DNA from: Pokkaliibacter plantistimulans
Lineage (GTDB): Bacteria > Pseudomonadota > Gammaproteobacteria > Pseudomonadales > Balneatricaceae
Length of the DNA stretch: 39,488 nucleotides
Direction: 5' to 3'
Assembly (NCBI RefSeq): GCF_003194385.1
Contig: NZ_LAPT01000128.1
Span: forward strand, 1 to 39,488
Positions 26,322-33,795 of the stretch are shown here, piece by piece. The notes below the pieces were generated by a model, which had not been told where the DNA came from, made no database searches, and saw only the letters and a list, made by a program, of their open reading frames with translations. The number at the start of each line of letters is the position of its first letter. The first letter of the stretch is position 1. A program made the position numbers and the translations under genes.

Positions 26322-26385
26322 GGAGACCTCGTTGTTGTCGTTATTGTGCTGCTTCCTCCGGTAATCCTCATTAAAATAAACTCAA

Positions 26386-26411
26386 ATGTCAACTTGACAT
26401 ATATGTTTAAT
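26386..26411. promoter_or_regulatory. palindrome and shared motif in the Mo-operon/fadL gap
   Basis: ATGTCAACTTGACAT (26386-26400) is a perfect 7-1-7 palindrome that places a TTGACA -35 on each strand (26394-26399 plus; 26387-26392 minus). Overlapping it, 26395-26411 repeats the motif upstream of the TetR gene. Possible -10s (GAGATA at plus spacing 17) are poor, so regulation by an added factor is plausible. Confidence 0.55.
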
Positions 26412-26464
26412 ATGATGAGATAGCACAACGGTAACACAACAAAAACAAGTGAGAGGTAACCGAG

Positions 26465-27868
26465 GTGAAGCAGCGCATGATGAGGATGAGCCTGACGCTA
26501 CTGACAACGGCAGGCATGACAATGCAGACCGCCCATGCGGCGGGGTATCAGTTCGATGTACAGGGCGTCAAAGCTCAGGGCAGCGCCAATGCCAACGCCG
26601 CCGAGGCGGCTGATCCATCAACGATTTTCTATAATCCGGCGGGTTTGACCCTGTTGGATGGTACCCAGATGGTAATGGGAGCCACTGCTGTGGTTCCGCA
26701 TTCGACGTTTCACTACGACAGCGTCACGACGGCGACAGGCCAAGAAGCTTCACCTGTCGACGGCGGTGGTAGCTATGCTAAAGAGGCGGCGATACCCCAC
26801 GGCTACATTTCTCATAAGCTCAATGAGGATCTGACCGTCGGTGTGGGCGTTTTTGTTCCTTTCGGTGCAAAAATCAGCTACGACGATCAGTTCGCCGGGC
26901 GTTACTACGGTGAGTCAATTGACTTCAAGTCGCTGGCAATCAACCCGTCGCTGGGCTATCGACTGAATGAGCGACACAGTATTGGTTTGGGCGTCAGCGC
27001 TCAGTACCTGGATGTCAAACTGGACAATAGTCTCGAAACCTCATCGATAGCCTATGGCAGTTGTCTGGCCGGTGGCGGCACGTCGGCTCTCTGTTCTGCA
27101 GCCGCTATGGGGTATACCGGGCAGCCCGATATTCGCGCCCATATTACCGGCACCGACTGGGGCTACGGCTACAATCTTGGTTATCTGTATACTCCGAGCG
27201 CCGATACCCGCATCGGCTTGGCTTATCGCTCGCACATTGCACAGAAACTGGAAGGGCGGGCAAGCTACCGAGTATCCAGTACACTCCCCGGTGGTTCGTC
27301 GTCCCCCTTGAACGGGGGGATTTATACCGCCATGGCAGACAGCGACTCGACCACCTATGTCACCACACCAGAGACCATTTCGCTGAATGCCTATCACCAG
27401 CTCAGCGCACAGTGGGCAATCATGGGTGACGTGACCTGGAACCGACAAAGCCGGATGCAACAGATACAAATAAACATGCCCACGGCACAAATTCCCGAAC
27501 GCAAGATCACCTACAAAACGGCCTGGCACAACAGCTGGCGCGCCTCCGTCGGTGCCCGCTATCAGTTTGACTCACAGTGGACTCTGCGTGCGGGCTACAT
27601 GTACGACCAAACCCCGGTCACTGATGCCAGCTATGCCCTGACAGTACTTCCAGATGCCAGTCGCCAACTGTTTTCCGTTGGCGCCAGCTACCGTATCGAC
27701 GCCCGCAATAGTATCGATCTGGCTTACAGCTATCTGAAATTACACTCAGCGACTGTGAACCGTAGCGATGATGACTATGACAGTAGCAATGGCACCCCCG
27801 GCACGCTGCAAGGTAGCTACCACACCCATATGAACTTGTTCGGCTTGGGTTACGTGCACCAGTTTTGA
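26465..27868 (+). CDS. FadL/TodX-family outer-membrane channel for hydrophobic compounds
   Basis: The 467-aa outer-membrane beta-barrel has a signal peptide of about 25 residues ending AHA, then the FadL hatch signature (STIFYNPAGLTLL, with the NPA motif). Alternating beta strands run to a terminal Phe, as required for barrel insertion. FadL-type channels import long-chain fatty acids or hydrophobic aromatics by lateral diffusion. The gene is divergent from the Mo operon with 143 nt between starts and shares its regulatory region, so it likely brings in the operon's substrate. The start is GTG with GAGGTAACCGAG upstream; internal ATGs soon after are alternatives. Confidence 0.92.
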   Translation: MKQRMMRMSLTLLTTAGMTMQTAHAAGYQFDVQGVKAQGSANANAAEAADPSTIFYNPAGLTLLDGTQMVMGATAVVPHSTFHYDSVTTATGQEASPVDGGGSYAKEAAIPHGYISHKLNEDLTVGVGVFVPFGAKISYDDQFAGRYYGESIDFKSLAINPSLGYRLNERHSIGLGVSAQYLDVKLDNSLETSSIAYGSCLAGGGTSALCSAAAMGYTGQPDIRAHITGTDWGYGYNLGYLYTPSADTRIGLAYRSHIAQKLEGRASYRVSSTLPGGSSSPLNGGIYTAMADSDSTTYVTTPETISLNAYHQLSAQWAIMGDVTWNRQSRMQQIQINMPTAQIPERKITYKTAWHNSWRASVGARYQFDSQWTLRAGYMYDQTPVTDASYALTVLPDASRQLFSVGASYRIDARNSIDLAYSYLKLHSATVNRSDDDYDSSNGTPGTLQGSYHTHMNLFGLGYVHQF

Positions 27869-27987
27869 TTAACAGGCTTTCCCACCATCGCCTTAACGAA
27901 GAGGAACAGACACACGACACAGACAGCAGATAGTGGTCAGACTTGGACGAGTAAAGCGCTTTTGAATTTTCCTTTGGCAATCTAGCC

Positions 27988-28022
27988 AGCCCGACTGCCC
28001 ACCTGCAGGTCGGGCTTTTTTC
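27988..28022 (+). terminator. Rho-independent terminator after fadL
   Basis: AGCCCGAC (27988-27995) pairs with GTCGGGCT (28009-28016) across a 13-nt loop and is followed by a run of T. It lies between convergent genes, about 120 nt after fadL. Confidence 0.88.
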
Positions 28023-28034
28023 TCCTGCATTCGC

Positions 28035-28493
28035 TCACTTCACCTTCTGCATTTCCGGCACGCTGACGATGCGCTCGATGCGCAGGCTTTCATCTGCCAG
28101 CCAGACGTTACTGAGCTGGTGATAGGCGGTCATGTCGTTACAGCGCAGCCGCAGGATGTAATCAAAGGTTCCACTGACCAGCCAGCAGTCGAGCACATCC
28201 GCCCGCCGTGCCACTTCGGCCTCGAAAGCACATTGCGCCGCCCGCCCGCTCTGGGTTTTCAGCGCCACCTGCAATTGCAGAATCAGCCCTTTGGGTTCAG
28301 GCGTAATGCTGATCTGAGCGCTGTAGCCGCGGATGATGCCTGCCCGCTCCAGCTTGCGTACCCGCTCCTGACAGGGCCGCGGCGTCAGGTTGATCTGCTC
28401 CGCCAGCCGCTGATAGCTGATCCGCCCGTCACGCTGCAGGATGTCGAGAATCTTCTGATCAATACGGTCCAACTTGATGGCACTGTCCGTCAT
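28035..28493 (-). CDS. Lrp/AsnC-family transcriptional regulator
   Basis: The 152-aa regulator has an N-terminal winged helix-turn-helix (LDRIDQKILDILQRDGRISY, then AEQINLTPRPCQERVRKLE) and a C-terminal RAM ligand domain (about 70-145). It is divergent from the citrulline-hydrolase-like and astA genes, the usual arrangement for local amino-acid regulators of this family, so it probably responds to arginine, citrulline or a related amino acid. The name of a specific paralogue cannot be fixed. A long inverted repeat at 28596-28631 lies in the gap. Confidence 0.92.
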   Translation of the reverse strand: MTDSAIKLDRIDQKILDILQRDGRISYQRLAEQINLTPRPCQERVRKLERAGIIRGYSAQISITPEPKGLILQLQVALKTQSGRAAQCAFEAEVARRADVLDCWLVSGTFDYILRLRCNDMTAYHQLSNVWLADESLRIERIVSVPEMQKVK

Positions 28494-28595
28494 GGCTTGT
28501 CCTGCGCTCGTGCTGGTGAAAATACGGGTGACCGCGACAGCCCGCCCCGTCTGCCCCGCAGCGGAATCCGCTGTACTTCAACCTGAGTTTGCCGA

Positions 28596-28631
28596 AAACC
28601 GGCCCTCTGCCACGCCCAATACGGCCGGTTT
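28596..28631. repeat. inverted repeat in the Lrp/ctlX intergenic region
   Basis: AAACCGGCC (28596-28604) and GGCCGGTTT (28623-28631) are perfect inverted copies with an 18-nt spacer. It lies just before a weak promoter (TTTGCG 28643, N17, GATAAC 28666). It may be an operator for the Lrp-type protein or an RNA hairpin. Confidence 0.45.
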
Positions 28632-28693
28632 CCCCGCCGGGGTTTGCGCACAATGGCGGCAGTTCGATAACGCTTTCGCAGGAGTCCCGAGGA

Positions 28694-29671
28694 ATGCCCG
28701 TCTCAGCCCCTCATTCAGCCGTATTGCGCCCGCTGAGTGACCCGCAAACCACTCATCAGGTGCTGATGGTGCGACCTGCGCGCTTCACCGCCAACCCGGA
28801 AACCCTGAGCAGCAACGCATTTCAGCACCCCGCCGGGGATGCTGTCATGGTGCAGGTCTCGGCGCTGGAAGAGTTTGACGCCTACGCAGAACAACTGCGC
28901 CACGCCGGTATCGAGGTGACCGTGGTAGAGGATAGCCACGAGCCGCACACGCCCGATTCGATCTTCCCCAACAACTGGTTCAGCACCCACGCCGACGGCA
29001 CGCTGGTGCTCTATCCGATGGCGGCGGCCAATCGCCGTCTGGAGCGGCGCCCGGCCATTATCGGGCAGCTGCAGCAGCAGTTTCAGGTGCACAGCGTGCT
29101 CGATCTCAGCCCCTTTGAGCTGCAGGGCAAGTATCTGGAAGGCACCGGCTCGCTGGTGCTGGACCGCCAGCAGCGCATCGCTTACCTCTGTGCGTCGTCG
29201 CGCAGCCATCAGCAGGTGCTGCAGCTGTACTGCGAGGCACTGGGTTACCGCGCCTGCTGGTTCAATGCCACCGATGCCGCAGGCAAGGCGATTTATCACA
29301 CTAATGTGATGATGAATGTCGGCAGCCAGCTGGCGGTGGTCTGTCTGGAGGCCATTGGCAACGCCGGGCAGCAGGCCATGTTGCGACGCACGCTGGAAGA
29401 CAGCGGCAAGACCCTGTTGCCCATCAGTCTGGCGCAGAATGCCCACTTCGCAGGCAACATGCTGGAGCTGCGCAATCAGCAGGGCGCGCCGGTGTTTGCC
29501 CTGTCGCGCCGGGCATGGCAGTCCCTCAATCCGCTGCAGCAGCAGCGGCTGGCAGAACAGGGTGAGCTGGTGATCGCCACACTGGATACCATCGAAACCC
29601 AGGGCGGCGGCGGTGCCCGCTGCATGCTGGCAGAACTCTTCCTCACCCGCCGCGAAGGAGCTGCAGCATGA
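28694..29671 (+). CDS. ctlX: amidinotransferase-superfamily hydrolase, CtlX (citrulline utilization) type
   Basis: The 325-aa protein of the guanidino-modifying-enzyme fold shows SIFPNNWFSTHADGT, the acid block YLEGTGSLVLDR, the catalytic-His region IYHTNVMMNVG and a C-terminal Cys in GGGGARCMLAELF. This is the pattern of CtlX-like enzymes and relatives of dimethylarginine hydrolase. Start ATG 28694 is chosen over an upstream in-frame ATG because AGGAG lies 9 nt before it. Its stop overlaps the astA start by 4 nt (ATGA). The pairing suggests work on arginine or citrulline. The reaction (citrulline to ornithine, or arginine-derived) is recalled from the family name, not proved. Confidence 0.87.
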   Translation: MPVSAPHSAVLRPLSDPQTTHQVLMVRPARFTANPETLSSNAFQHPAGDAVMVQVSALEEFDAYAEQLRHAGIEVTVVEDSHEPHTPDSIFPNNWFSTHADGTLVLYPMAAANRRLERRPAIIGQLQQQFQVHSVLDLSPFELQGKYLEGTGSLVLDRQQRIAYLCASSRSHQQVLQLYCEALGYRACWFNATDAAGKAIYHTNVMMNVGSQLAVVCLEAIGNAGQQAMLRRTLEDSGKTLLPISLAQNAHFAGNMLELRNQQGAPVFALSRRAWQSLNPLQQQRLAEQGELVIATLDTIETQGGGGARCMLAELFLTRREGAAA

Positions 29672-30696
29672 TGTTCGTTCGCCCTGTTGATCGCGGTGAT
29701 ATGCAGGCATTGCTGGCGCTGGCCCGCAAGACCGGCGTCGGCTTTACCTCCCTGCAGCCGGATGAGAACAAGATCCGCGAGCGGCTGTTACGGGCCGAAG
29801 CCACGCTGCGTGGGGAGCTGGAGCCCGCCGATCAGGGTTATCTGTTTGCGCTGGAAGACAGCGCCAGCGGCAAGGTGGTGGGGATCTGCGGTATTGAGGT
29901 CGCGGTGGGCCTGAAGGAACCCTGGTACAACTTCCGCCTCGGTAAACTGAGCCAGATGTCGCGTGAGCTGGGGGTCAACCAGCAGCTGGACGTGCTGTTT
30001 CTGTCCAACGACCATGCCGGTTACAGTGAACTCTGTACTCTCTTCCTCGACCCGGACTGGCGCCACAGCCGTAATGGTCAGCTGCTGTCGAAGTCGCGCC
30101 TGTTGTTTATCGCTGCGTTTCGCCAGCGCTTTGCCCGCAAGCTGGTGGCAGAAATGCGCGGTGTGTCCGATGAGCAGGGCAATTCGCCCTTCTGGGAAGG
30201 CGTCGGTCGCCACTTCTTCAATATCGACTTTGCCCGCGCCGACTACCTGACCGGCATCGGTGAAAAGACCTTTATTGCCGAGCTGATGCCGCGCTTTCCG
30301 GTGTATATCCCGTTACTGGTCAGCAGCGCCCAGCAGGCTATCGGCAAGGTCCATCCTCACACCGCTCCGGCCCGCGCCATGCTGGAAGCCGAAGGTCTGC
30401 GCTACGAAGGCTATGTGGATATCTTCGATGGCGGGGCCACGCTGGAAGCCTATATCGACGAACTGCGCATCGTCCGCGACAGCCGTCTGTATCGCTGTGA
30501 GCACCGCGACGACGTGGCATTTGCCACTGCCACTCAGCCTTATCTGCTGAGTAATGATGCCGGGCTTGGCTTCCGCGCTATTCAGGCCGAGTTGCCGGTG
30601 AGCGTTGAGGTGCTGCCGCTGACCTCCTCCCAGTTACTGGCGCTGGGTGTTGAGCCGGGTGCCATGGTCAGAAGTGTGCCGCTCAGCCCGTGCTGA
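29668..30696 (+). CDS. astA: arginine N-succinyltransferase, AstA
   Basis: The 342-aa enzyme transfers succinyl from succinyl-CoA to arginine, the first step of the AST pathway. It aligns with the family from MMFVRPVDRGDMQALLALA to the Asp/Arg-rich end. Blocks such as ELCTLFLDPDWRHSRNG and FWEGVGRHFFNIDF are characteristic. The length equals the family's. The gene overlaps ctlX by 4 nt and a terminator follows, so the rest of the pathway (astB, astC, astD, astE) is not in this operon. Whether the pathway is complete elsewhere cannot be seen. Confidence 0.95.
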   Translation: MMFVRPVDRGDMQALLALARKTGVGFTSLQPDENKIRERLLRAEATLRGELEPADQGYLFALEDSASGKVVGICGIEVAVGLKEPWYNFRLGKLSQMSRELGVNQQLDVLFLSNDHAGYSELCTLFLDPDWRHSRNGQLLSKSRLLFIAAFRQRFARKLVAEMRGVSDEQGNSPFWEGVGRHFFNIDFARADYLTGIGEKTFIAELMPRFPVYIPLLVSSAQQAIGKVHPHTAPARAMLEAEGLRYEGYVDIFDGGATLEAYIDELRIVRDSRLYRCEHRDDVAFATATQPYLLSNDAGLGFRAIQAELPVSVEVLPLTSSQLLALGVEPGAMVRSVPLSPC

Positions 30697-30751
30697 GAAG
30701 CAGCCAATTGATATAACGACAGAGCACTTTGAATACATTCACGATCTGTGG

Positions 30752-30787
30752 CGCATCGGGTAGCCTACCTGTCCGGTGCGTTTTTTT
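30752..30787 (+). terminator. terminator after astA
   Basis: CGCATCGG (30752-30759) pairs with CCGGTGCG (30773-30780) with one T-G pair. Seven T residues follow. Confidence 0.85.
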
Positions 30788-30860
30788 CTTCGCGGCCCTC
30801 GTGCCCATTCACCCTCCCTGACCCCGTTTCTGCGACACACTGCCCCTCCACAACTCGTCA

Positions 30861-30916
30861 GCTCTTCAGCTCTTCAGCTCTTCAGCTCTTCAGCTCTTCA
30901 GCTCTTCAGCTCTTCA
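30861..30916. repeat. tandem repeat, seven perfect copies of an 8-mer
   Basis: The unit GCTCTTCA is repeated seven times without change, with partial copies on both sides. It lies between the astA terminator and the zinc-transport promoter. Not a CRISPR array, since there are no spacers. Copy number probably varies by slippage. The rest of 30788-30968 shows no gene. Confidence 0.95.
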
Positions 30917-30968
30917 GCTCAGCACGACTGTGGCAACTTCCTTGTTTGTGCACGCCCATTGCTGATAG

Positions 30969-30983
30969 TGTTATGTCATAACA
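30969..30983. promoter_or_regulatory. Zur-like box upstream of the zinc transporter operon
   Basis: TGTTATG-T-CATAACA is a perfect 7-1-7 palindrome close to the known gammaproteobacterial Zur consensus (TGTTATANTATAACA). It lies 38 nt before the first ORF of the operon, where Zur bound to zinc would block transcription. Confidence 0.75.
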
Positions 30984-31020
30984 TTTTATTCAATTTATAT
31001 TTGTCACCTGCGAGTTGTCC

Positions 31021-31182
31021 ATGTCGTTACTTTCCCTGTCGCGCTTTTCCCTATCGCGGTTTCCCCTATCGCTGTTTTCAGCCTCACCACTAGGCTGGTC
31101 CAGCGCACGCCGTCTGTTGCTGGCCAATGCGCTGCTGGCTGTACTGTGGCTGCTGGTCGCCTGGGCGGTCAGCCTGCCATGA
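31021..31182 (+). CDS. 53-aa single-helix membrane protein at the front of the zinc operon
   Basis: An ATG frame opens 38 nt after the Zur-like box and ends TGA at 31180-31182, overlapping the ABC ATPase start by 4 nt (ATGA). The N-terminal half is a Ser/Leu/Phe repeat (SLSRFSLSRFPLSLF, from a roughly 15-nt DNA repeat). Then comes an Arg cluster (SARRR) and a hydrophobic helix (LLLANALLAVLWLLVAWAVS), giving an expected single inner-membrane segment. The ribosome-binding site is weak. I know no family for it. Overlap and position support a real leader or small subunit, or a coupling device for ATPase translation. Confidence 0.6.
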   Translation: MSLLSLSRFSLSRFPLSLFSASPLGWSSARRLLLANALLAVLWLLVAWAVSLP

Positions 31183-31922
31183 GTGCGTTAGTTCTCGATG
31201 ACATCACCGTCGCCTATCAGCGCCATCCGGCGGTGCACCATATCAGCGGTGAATTCGCCAGCGGCAGCCTGACGGCCATTGCAGGGCCCAACGGCGCAGG
31301 CAAGTCCACCCTGCTGAAAGCCATTATGGGCGAAGTGCCGCTGGCCAGTGGCCGTATCCGCTACGGCCAGTATCAGCAGCGCGATATTGGCTATCTGCCA
31401 CAGGCAGCGGCCATCGACCGGCAGTTCCCACTGACTGTGGCGGACACCGTGATCATGGGAGCCTGGCGCACACTGGGCGTCCACCGCGCGGTAACGCAGG
31501 ACGTGGCTGCACAGGCGCGCAACGCCCTGCAGGCCGTGGGGCTGGCCGGTTTTGAACAGCGCCCGATCGGTTCGCTGTCGGCAGGCCAGTTCCAGCGCGT
31601 GCTGTTTGCTCGCCTGCTGCTGCAGGATGCGCCGATTGTGGTGCTGGATGAGCCTTTCACCGCCATCGACAGCCGCACCACCCACGATTTGCTGCAGGTG
31701 ATCCTCAGCTGGCATCAGCAGGGCCGCACCGTCATCGCGGTACTGCATGACTTCGAGCAGGTCCGTCAGCACTTCCCTTCCACCCTGCTGCTGGCACGGG
31801 AAATCATTGGCTGGGGGGATACATCCGCCGTGATGAGCCGCGATAACCTGACCCGCGCCAAAGCCATGGCCGAAGCCTGGGATGAAGGGGCCGACGTCTG
31901 CCAGCCGGAGGTATCGGCATGA
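31179..31922 (+). CDS. znuC: zinc (metal) ABC transporter ATPase
   Basis: This 247-aa ATPase has Walker A GPNGAGKST, signature LSAGQFQRVLFAR, Walker B VVLDEP and the H-loop VLHDF, in the usual order. I start at ATG 31179 (MSALVLDD), because it overlaps the preceding TGA; an upstream GTG frame at 31146 would add 11 non-homologous residues. It overlaps the permease start by 4 nt. Together with the SBP downstream it forms a cluster A-I (ZnuABC/AztABC/TroABC) importer. The symbol znuC is a role name, since the SBP looks more AztC-like than ZnuA-like. Confidence 0.92.
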   Translation: MSALVLDDITVAYQRHPAVHHISGEFASGSLTAIAGPNGAGKSTLLKAIMGEVPLASGRIRYGQYQQRDIGYLPQAAAIDRQFPLTVADTVIMGAWRTLGVHRAVTQDVAAQARNALQAVGLAGFEQRPIGSLSAGQFQRVLFARLLLQDAPIVVLDEPFTAIDSRTTHDLLQVILSWHQQGRTVIAVLHDFEQVRQHFPSTLLLAREIIGWGDTSAVMSRDNLTRAKAMAEAWDEGADVCQPEVSA

Positions 31923-32794
31923 GCCTGCACGAGCTGCTGATTTCACCCTTTGCTGATTACGGCTTTATGCGCCGTGCGCTGGTCGCCACGCTGGCACTGG
32001 GTCTGGGCGCGGCCCCTATCGGGGTATTGCTGATGCTTCGCCGCATGAGTCTGGTGGGGGACGCCATGAGCCATGCCGTACTGCCCGGCGCGGCGCTGGG
32101 TTTCATGTTTGCCGGTGGCCTGTCACTGCTGTGGATGGGACTGGGGGCGCTGATTGCCGGGTTGCTGGTCGCGGTGCTGTCAGGCGTTATCAGCCGTACC
32201 ACGGTACTGAAGGAGGATGCCTCCTTTGCCAGTTTCTATCTGGTGTCGCTGGCCCTCGGCGTACTGCTGATCTCCCTGCGCGGCTCCAATATCGATCTGC
32301 TGCATGTGCTGTTCGGCACCATTCTGGCCATCGACAGTCAGGCGCTGTGTCTGATTGCCGGCATCACCAGCCTGACACTGCTGGTGCTGGCGGTGGTCTA
32401 TCGCCCGCTGGTTATGGAGTGTTTCGACCCCGGCTTCCTGCGTGCGGTGGGCGGTCGCGGCCCCTGGTATCACCTGCTGTTTCTGCTGCTGGTGGTGGTG
32501 CTCAATCTGGTGGCCGGTTTTCAGACCCTCGGCACCCTGATGGCCGTCGGCATGATGATGCTGCCAGCGGTGATTGCCCAGCTGTGGGCGCGCACGCTGG
32601 GGTCAATGCTGCTGATTGCCACCCTGTCCGCGGTGCTGTCGGGCTACCTTGGGCTGCTGCTGTCTTATCACCTGAATCTGGCCTCCGGCCCCTGCATCAT
32701 CCTGACCGCAGCCCTGCTGTACGGCCTGTCGCTGCTGCTCGCTCCCGCTGGTGCCCTGCGCCGCTTCTTTCCTCTTCCCCACCTGCGTAACTGA
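31919..32794 (+). CDS. znuB: metal ABC transporter permease, ABC-3 family
   Basis: The 291-aa inner-membrane protein has about eight hydrophobic helices and the ABC-3 family blocks MRRMSLVGDAMSHAVLPG, LVSLALGVLLISLRGSN and LMAVGMMMLPAVIAQLWA. It forms the zinc path through the inner membrane. The gene overlaps the ATPase gene by 4 nt and the SBP follows after 12 nt. Metal choice comes mainly from the SBP. Confidence 0.92.
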   Translation: MSLHELLISPFADYGFMRRALVATLALGLGAAPIGVLLMLRRMSLVGDAMSHAVLPGAALGFMFAGGLSLLWMGLGALIAGLLVAVLSGVISRTTVLKEDASFASFYLVSLALGVLLISLRGSNIDLLHVLFGTILAIDSQALCLIAGITSLTLLVLAVVYRPLVMECFDPGFLRAVGGRGPWYHLLFLLLVVVLNLVAGFQTLGTLMAVGMMMLPAVIAQLWARTLGSMLLIATLSAVLSGYLGLLLSYHLNLASGPCIILTAALLYGLSLLLAPAGALRRFFPLPHLRN

Positions 32795-32806
32795 TGGAGT
32801 TTCGTT

Positions 32807-33715
32807 ATGTCCAAACCCTTGCTGATGCTTTCCACTGGCCTGCTGTATTCAGCACTTGCGCTGACCAGCCAGAGCACACTGGCGGCCACGTCGGCGCCGG
32901 AAATTAAAGTGGTTGCGAGCTTTTCCATTCTGGCCGATGTGGTCAGGCAGGTCGGCGGCAGCCATGTGCAGGTCACCAGTCTGGTGCCTGCCAATGGTGA
33001 TCCCCATGAGTTCGAGCCTTCCCCCGCCGATGCCAAAGCGCTGAAAGAGGCCCGAGTCACCTTCCTCAGCGGTGAAGGTCTGGAAAACTGGTTCAGCCGT
33101 CTGGCCAAAGCCTCGGGCAGCAACCAGCAGCCAGTGGTGGTGTCCGATGGCCTGACGACCCATACCTTTGAAGAAGACGGCAAACAGGTTACCGACCCCC
33201 ACGTGTGGAATAGCATTCCCAACGTGCTGCACTGGGTCAGCCATATCGAGCAGGCGCTGGCCAAGGCGGATCCAGCGGATGCCGCCGACTACAAGGCCAA
33301 TGCCGAGCGCTATAGTGCACAGCTGAAAACGCTGGATGGGCAGATTCGTGCCGAGCTGGGCACCATTCCGGTAGACAAGCGCAAGGTGCTGACCAGCCAT
33401 GATGCCTTCGGCTATTACAGCCTGGAGTACGGTGTGAGCTTCCTGTCGCCACTGGGCCTGTCGACCGAGACCGAAGCCTCCGCCAGCGAAGTCGCCCAAC
33501 TGATCGAACAGATCAGGCAGGATGGCATCAAGGTGTACTTCTTCGAGAACTCCAACGATCCCCGCCTGATCAGGCAGATTGCCGATGCTACCGGTGCCCA
33601 GCCGGGCGGCGAGCTGTATCCGGAATCGCTGTCAGATGCAGCGGGCCCGGCCCCCAGCTATCTGAAAATGATGAGCTACAACACCGAGCAGATTCTGAAA
33701 GCACTGAAACCGTAA
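32807..33715 (+). CDS. periplasmic zinc-binding protein, TroA/AztC type
   Basis: The 302-aa solute-binding protein has a signal peptide of about 26 residues (ending STLA|A). Metal ligands fit the TroA pattern: His67 (DPHEFEP), His132 (DPHVWN), His198 (TSHDAFGYY) and Asp277 (SLSD). Three His plus one Asp is the zinc set, whereas manganese relatives use two His, Glu and Asp. There is no His-rich loop as in E. coli ZnuA. The tail GGELYPESLSDAAGPAPSYL resembles AztC. With the Zur-like box this supports zinc. No aztD-like chaperone gene follows; a terminator does. Confidence 0.9.
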   Translation: MSKPLLMLSTGLLYSALALTSQSTLAATSAPEIKVVASFSILADVVRQVGGSHVQVTSLVPANGDPHEFEPSPADAKALKEARVTFLSGEGLENWFSRLAKASGSNQQPVVVSDGLTTHTFEEDGKQVTDPHVWNSIPNVLHWVSHIEQALAKADPADAADYKANAERYSAQLKTLDGQIRAELGTIPVDKRKVLTSHDAFGYYSLEYGVSFLSPLGLSTETEASASEVAQLIEQIRQDGIKVYFFENSNDPRLIRQIADATGAQPGGELYPESLSDAAGPAPSYLKMMSYNTEQILKALKP

Positions 33716-33721
33716 ACGCAA

Positions 33722-33759
33722 AAAGCCATCGCCGAACACCCCGGTTCAACGATGGCTTT
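33722..33759. terminator. terminator between the zinc operon and benD
   Basis: AAAGCCATCG (33722-33731) pairs perfectly with CGATGGCTTT (33750-33759). It serves the convergent genes on both strands. Confidence 0.75.
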
Positions 33760-33795
33760 GCACCGTCTGCCTGTTATCACTCCGGCAGAGCAGGT

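Noticed and set aside
30861-30916. CRISPR array
   Set aside because: The units are only 8 bp and follow each other directly without spacers; no cas genes are in the window.
30748-30981. Frames running through the 8-bp repeat (77 and 105 aa)
   Set aside because: They cover a terminator, a tandem repeat and the Zur-like box; the repeat makes an artificial LFSSSALQ-type peptide.
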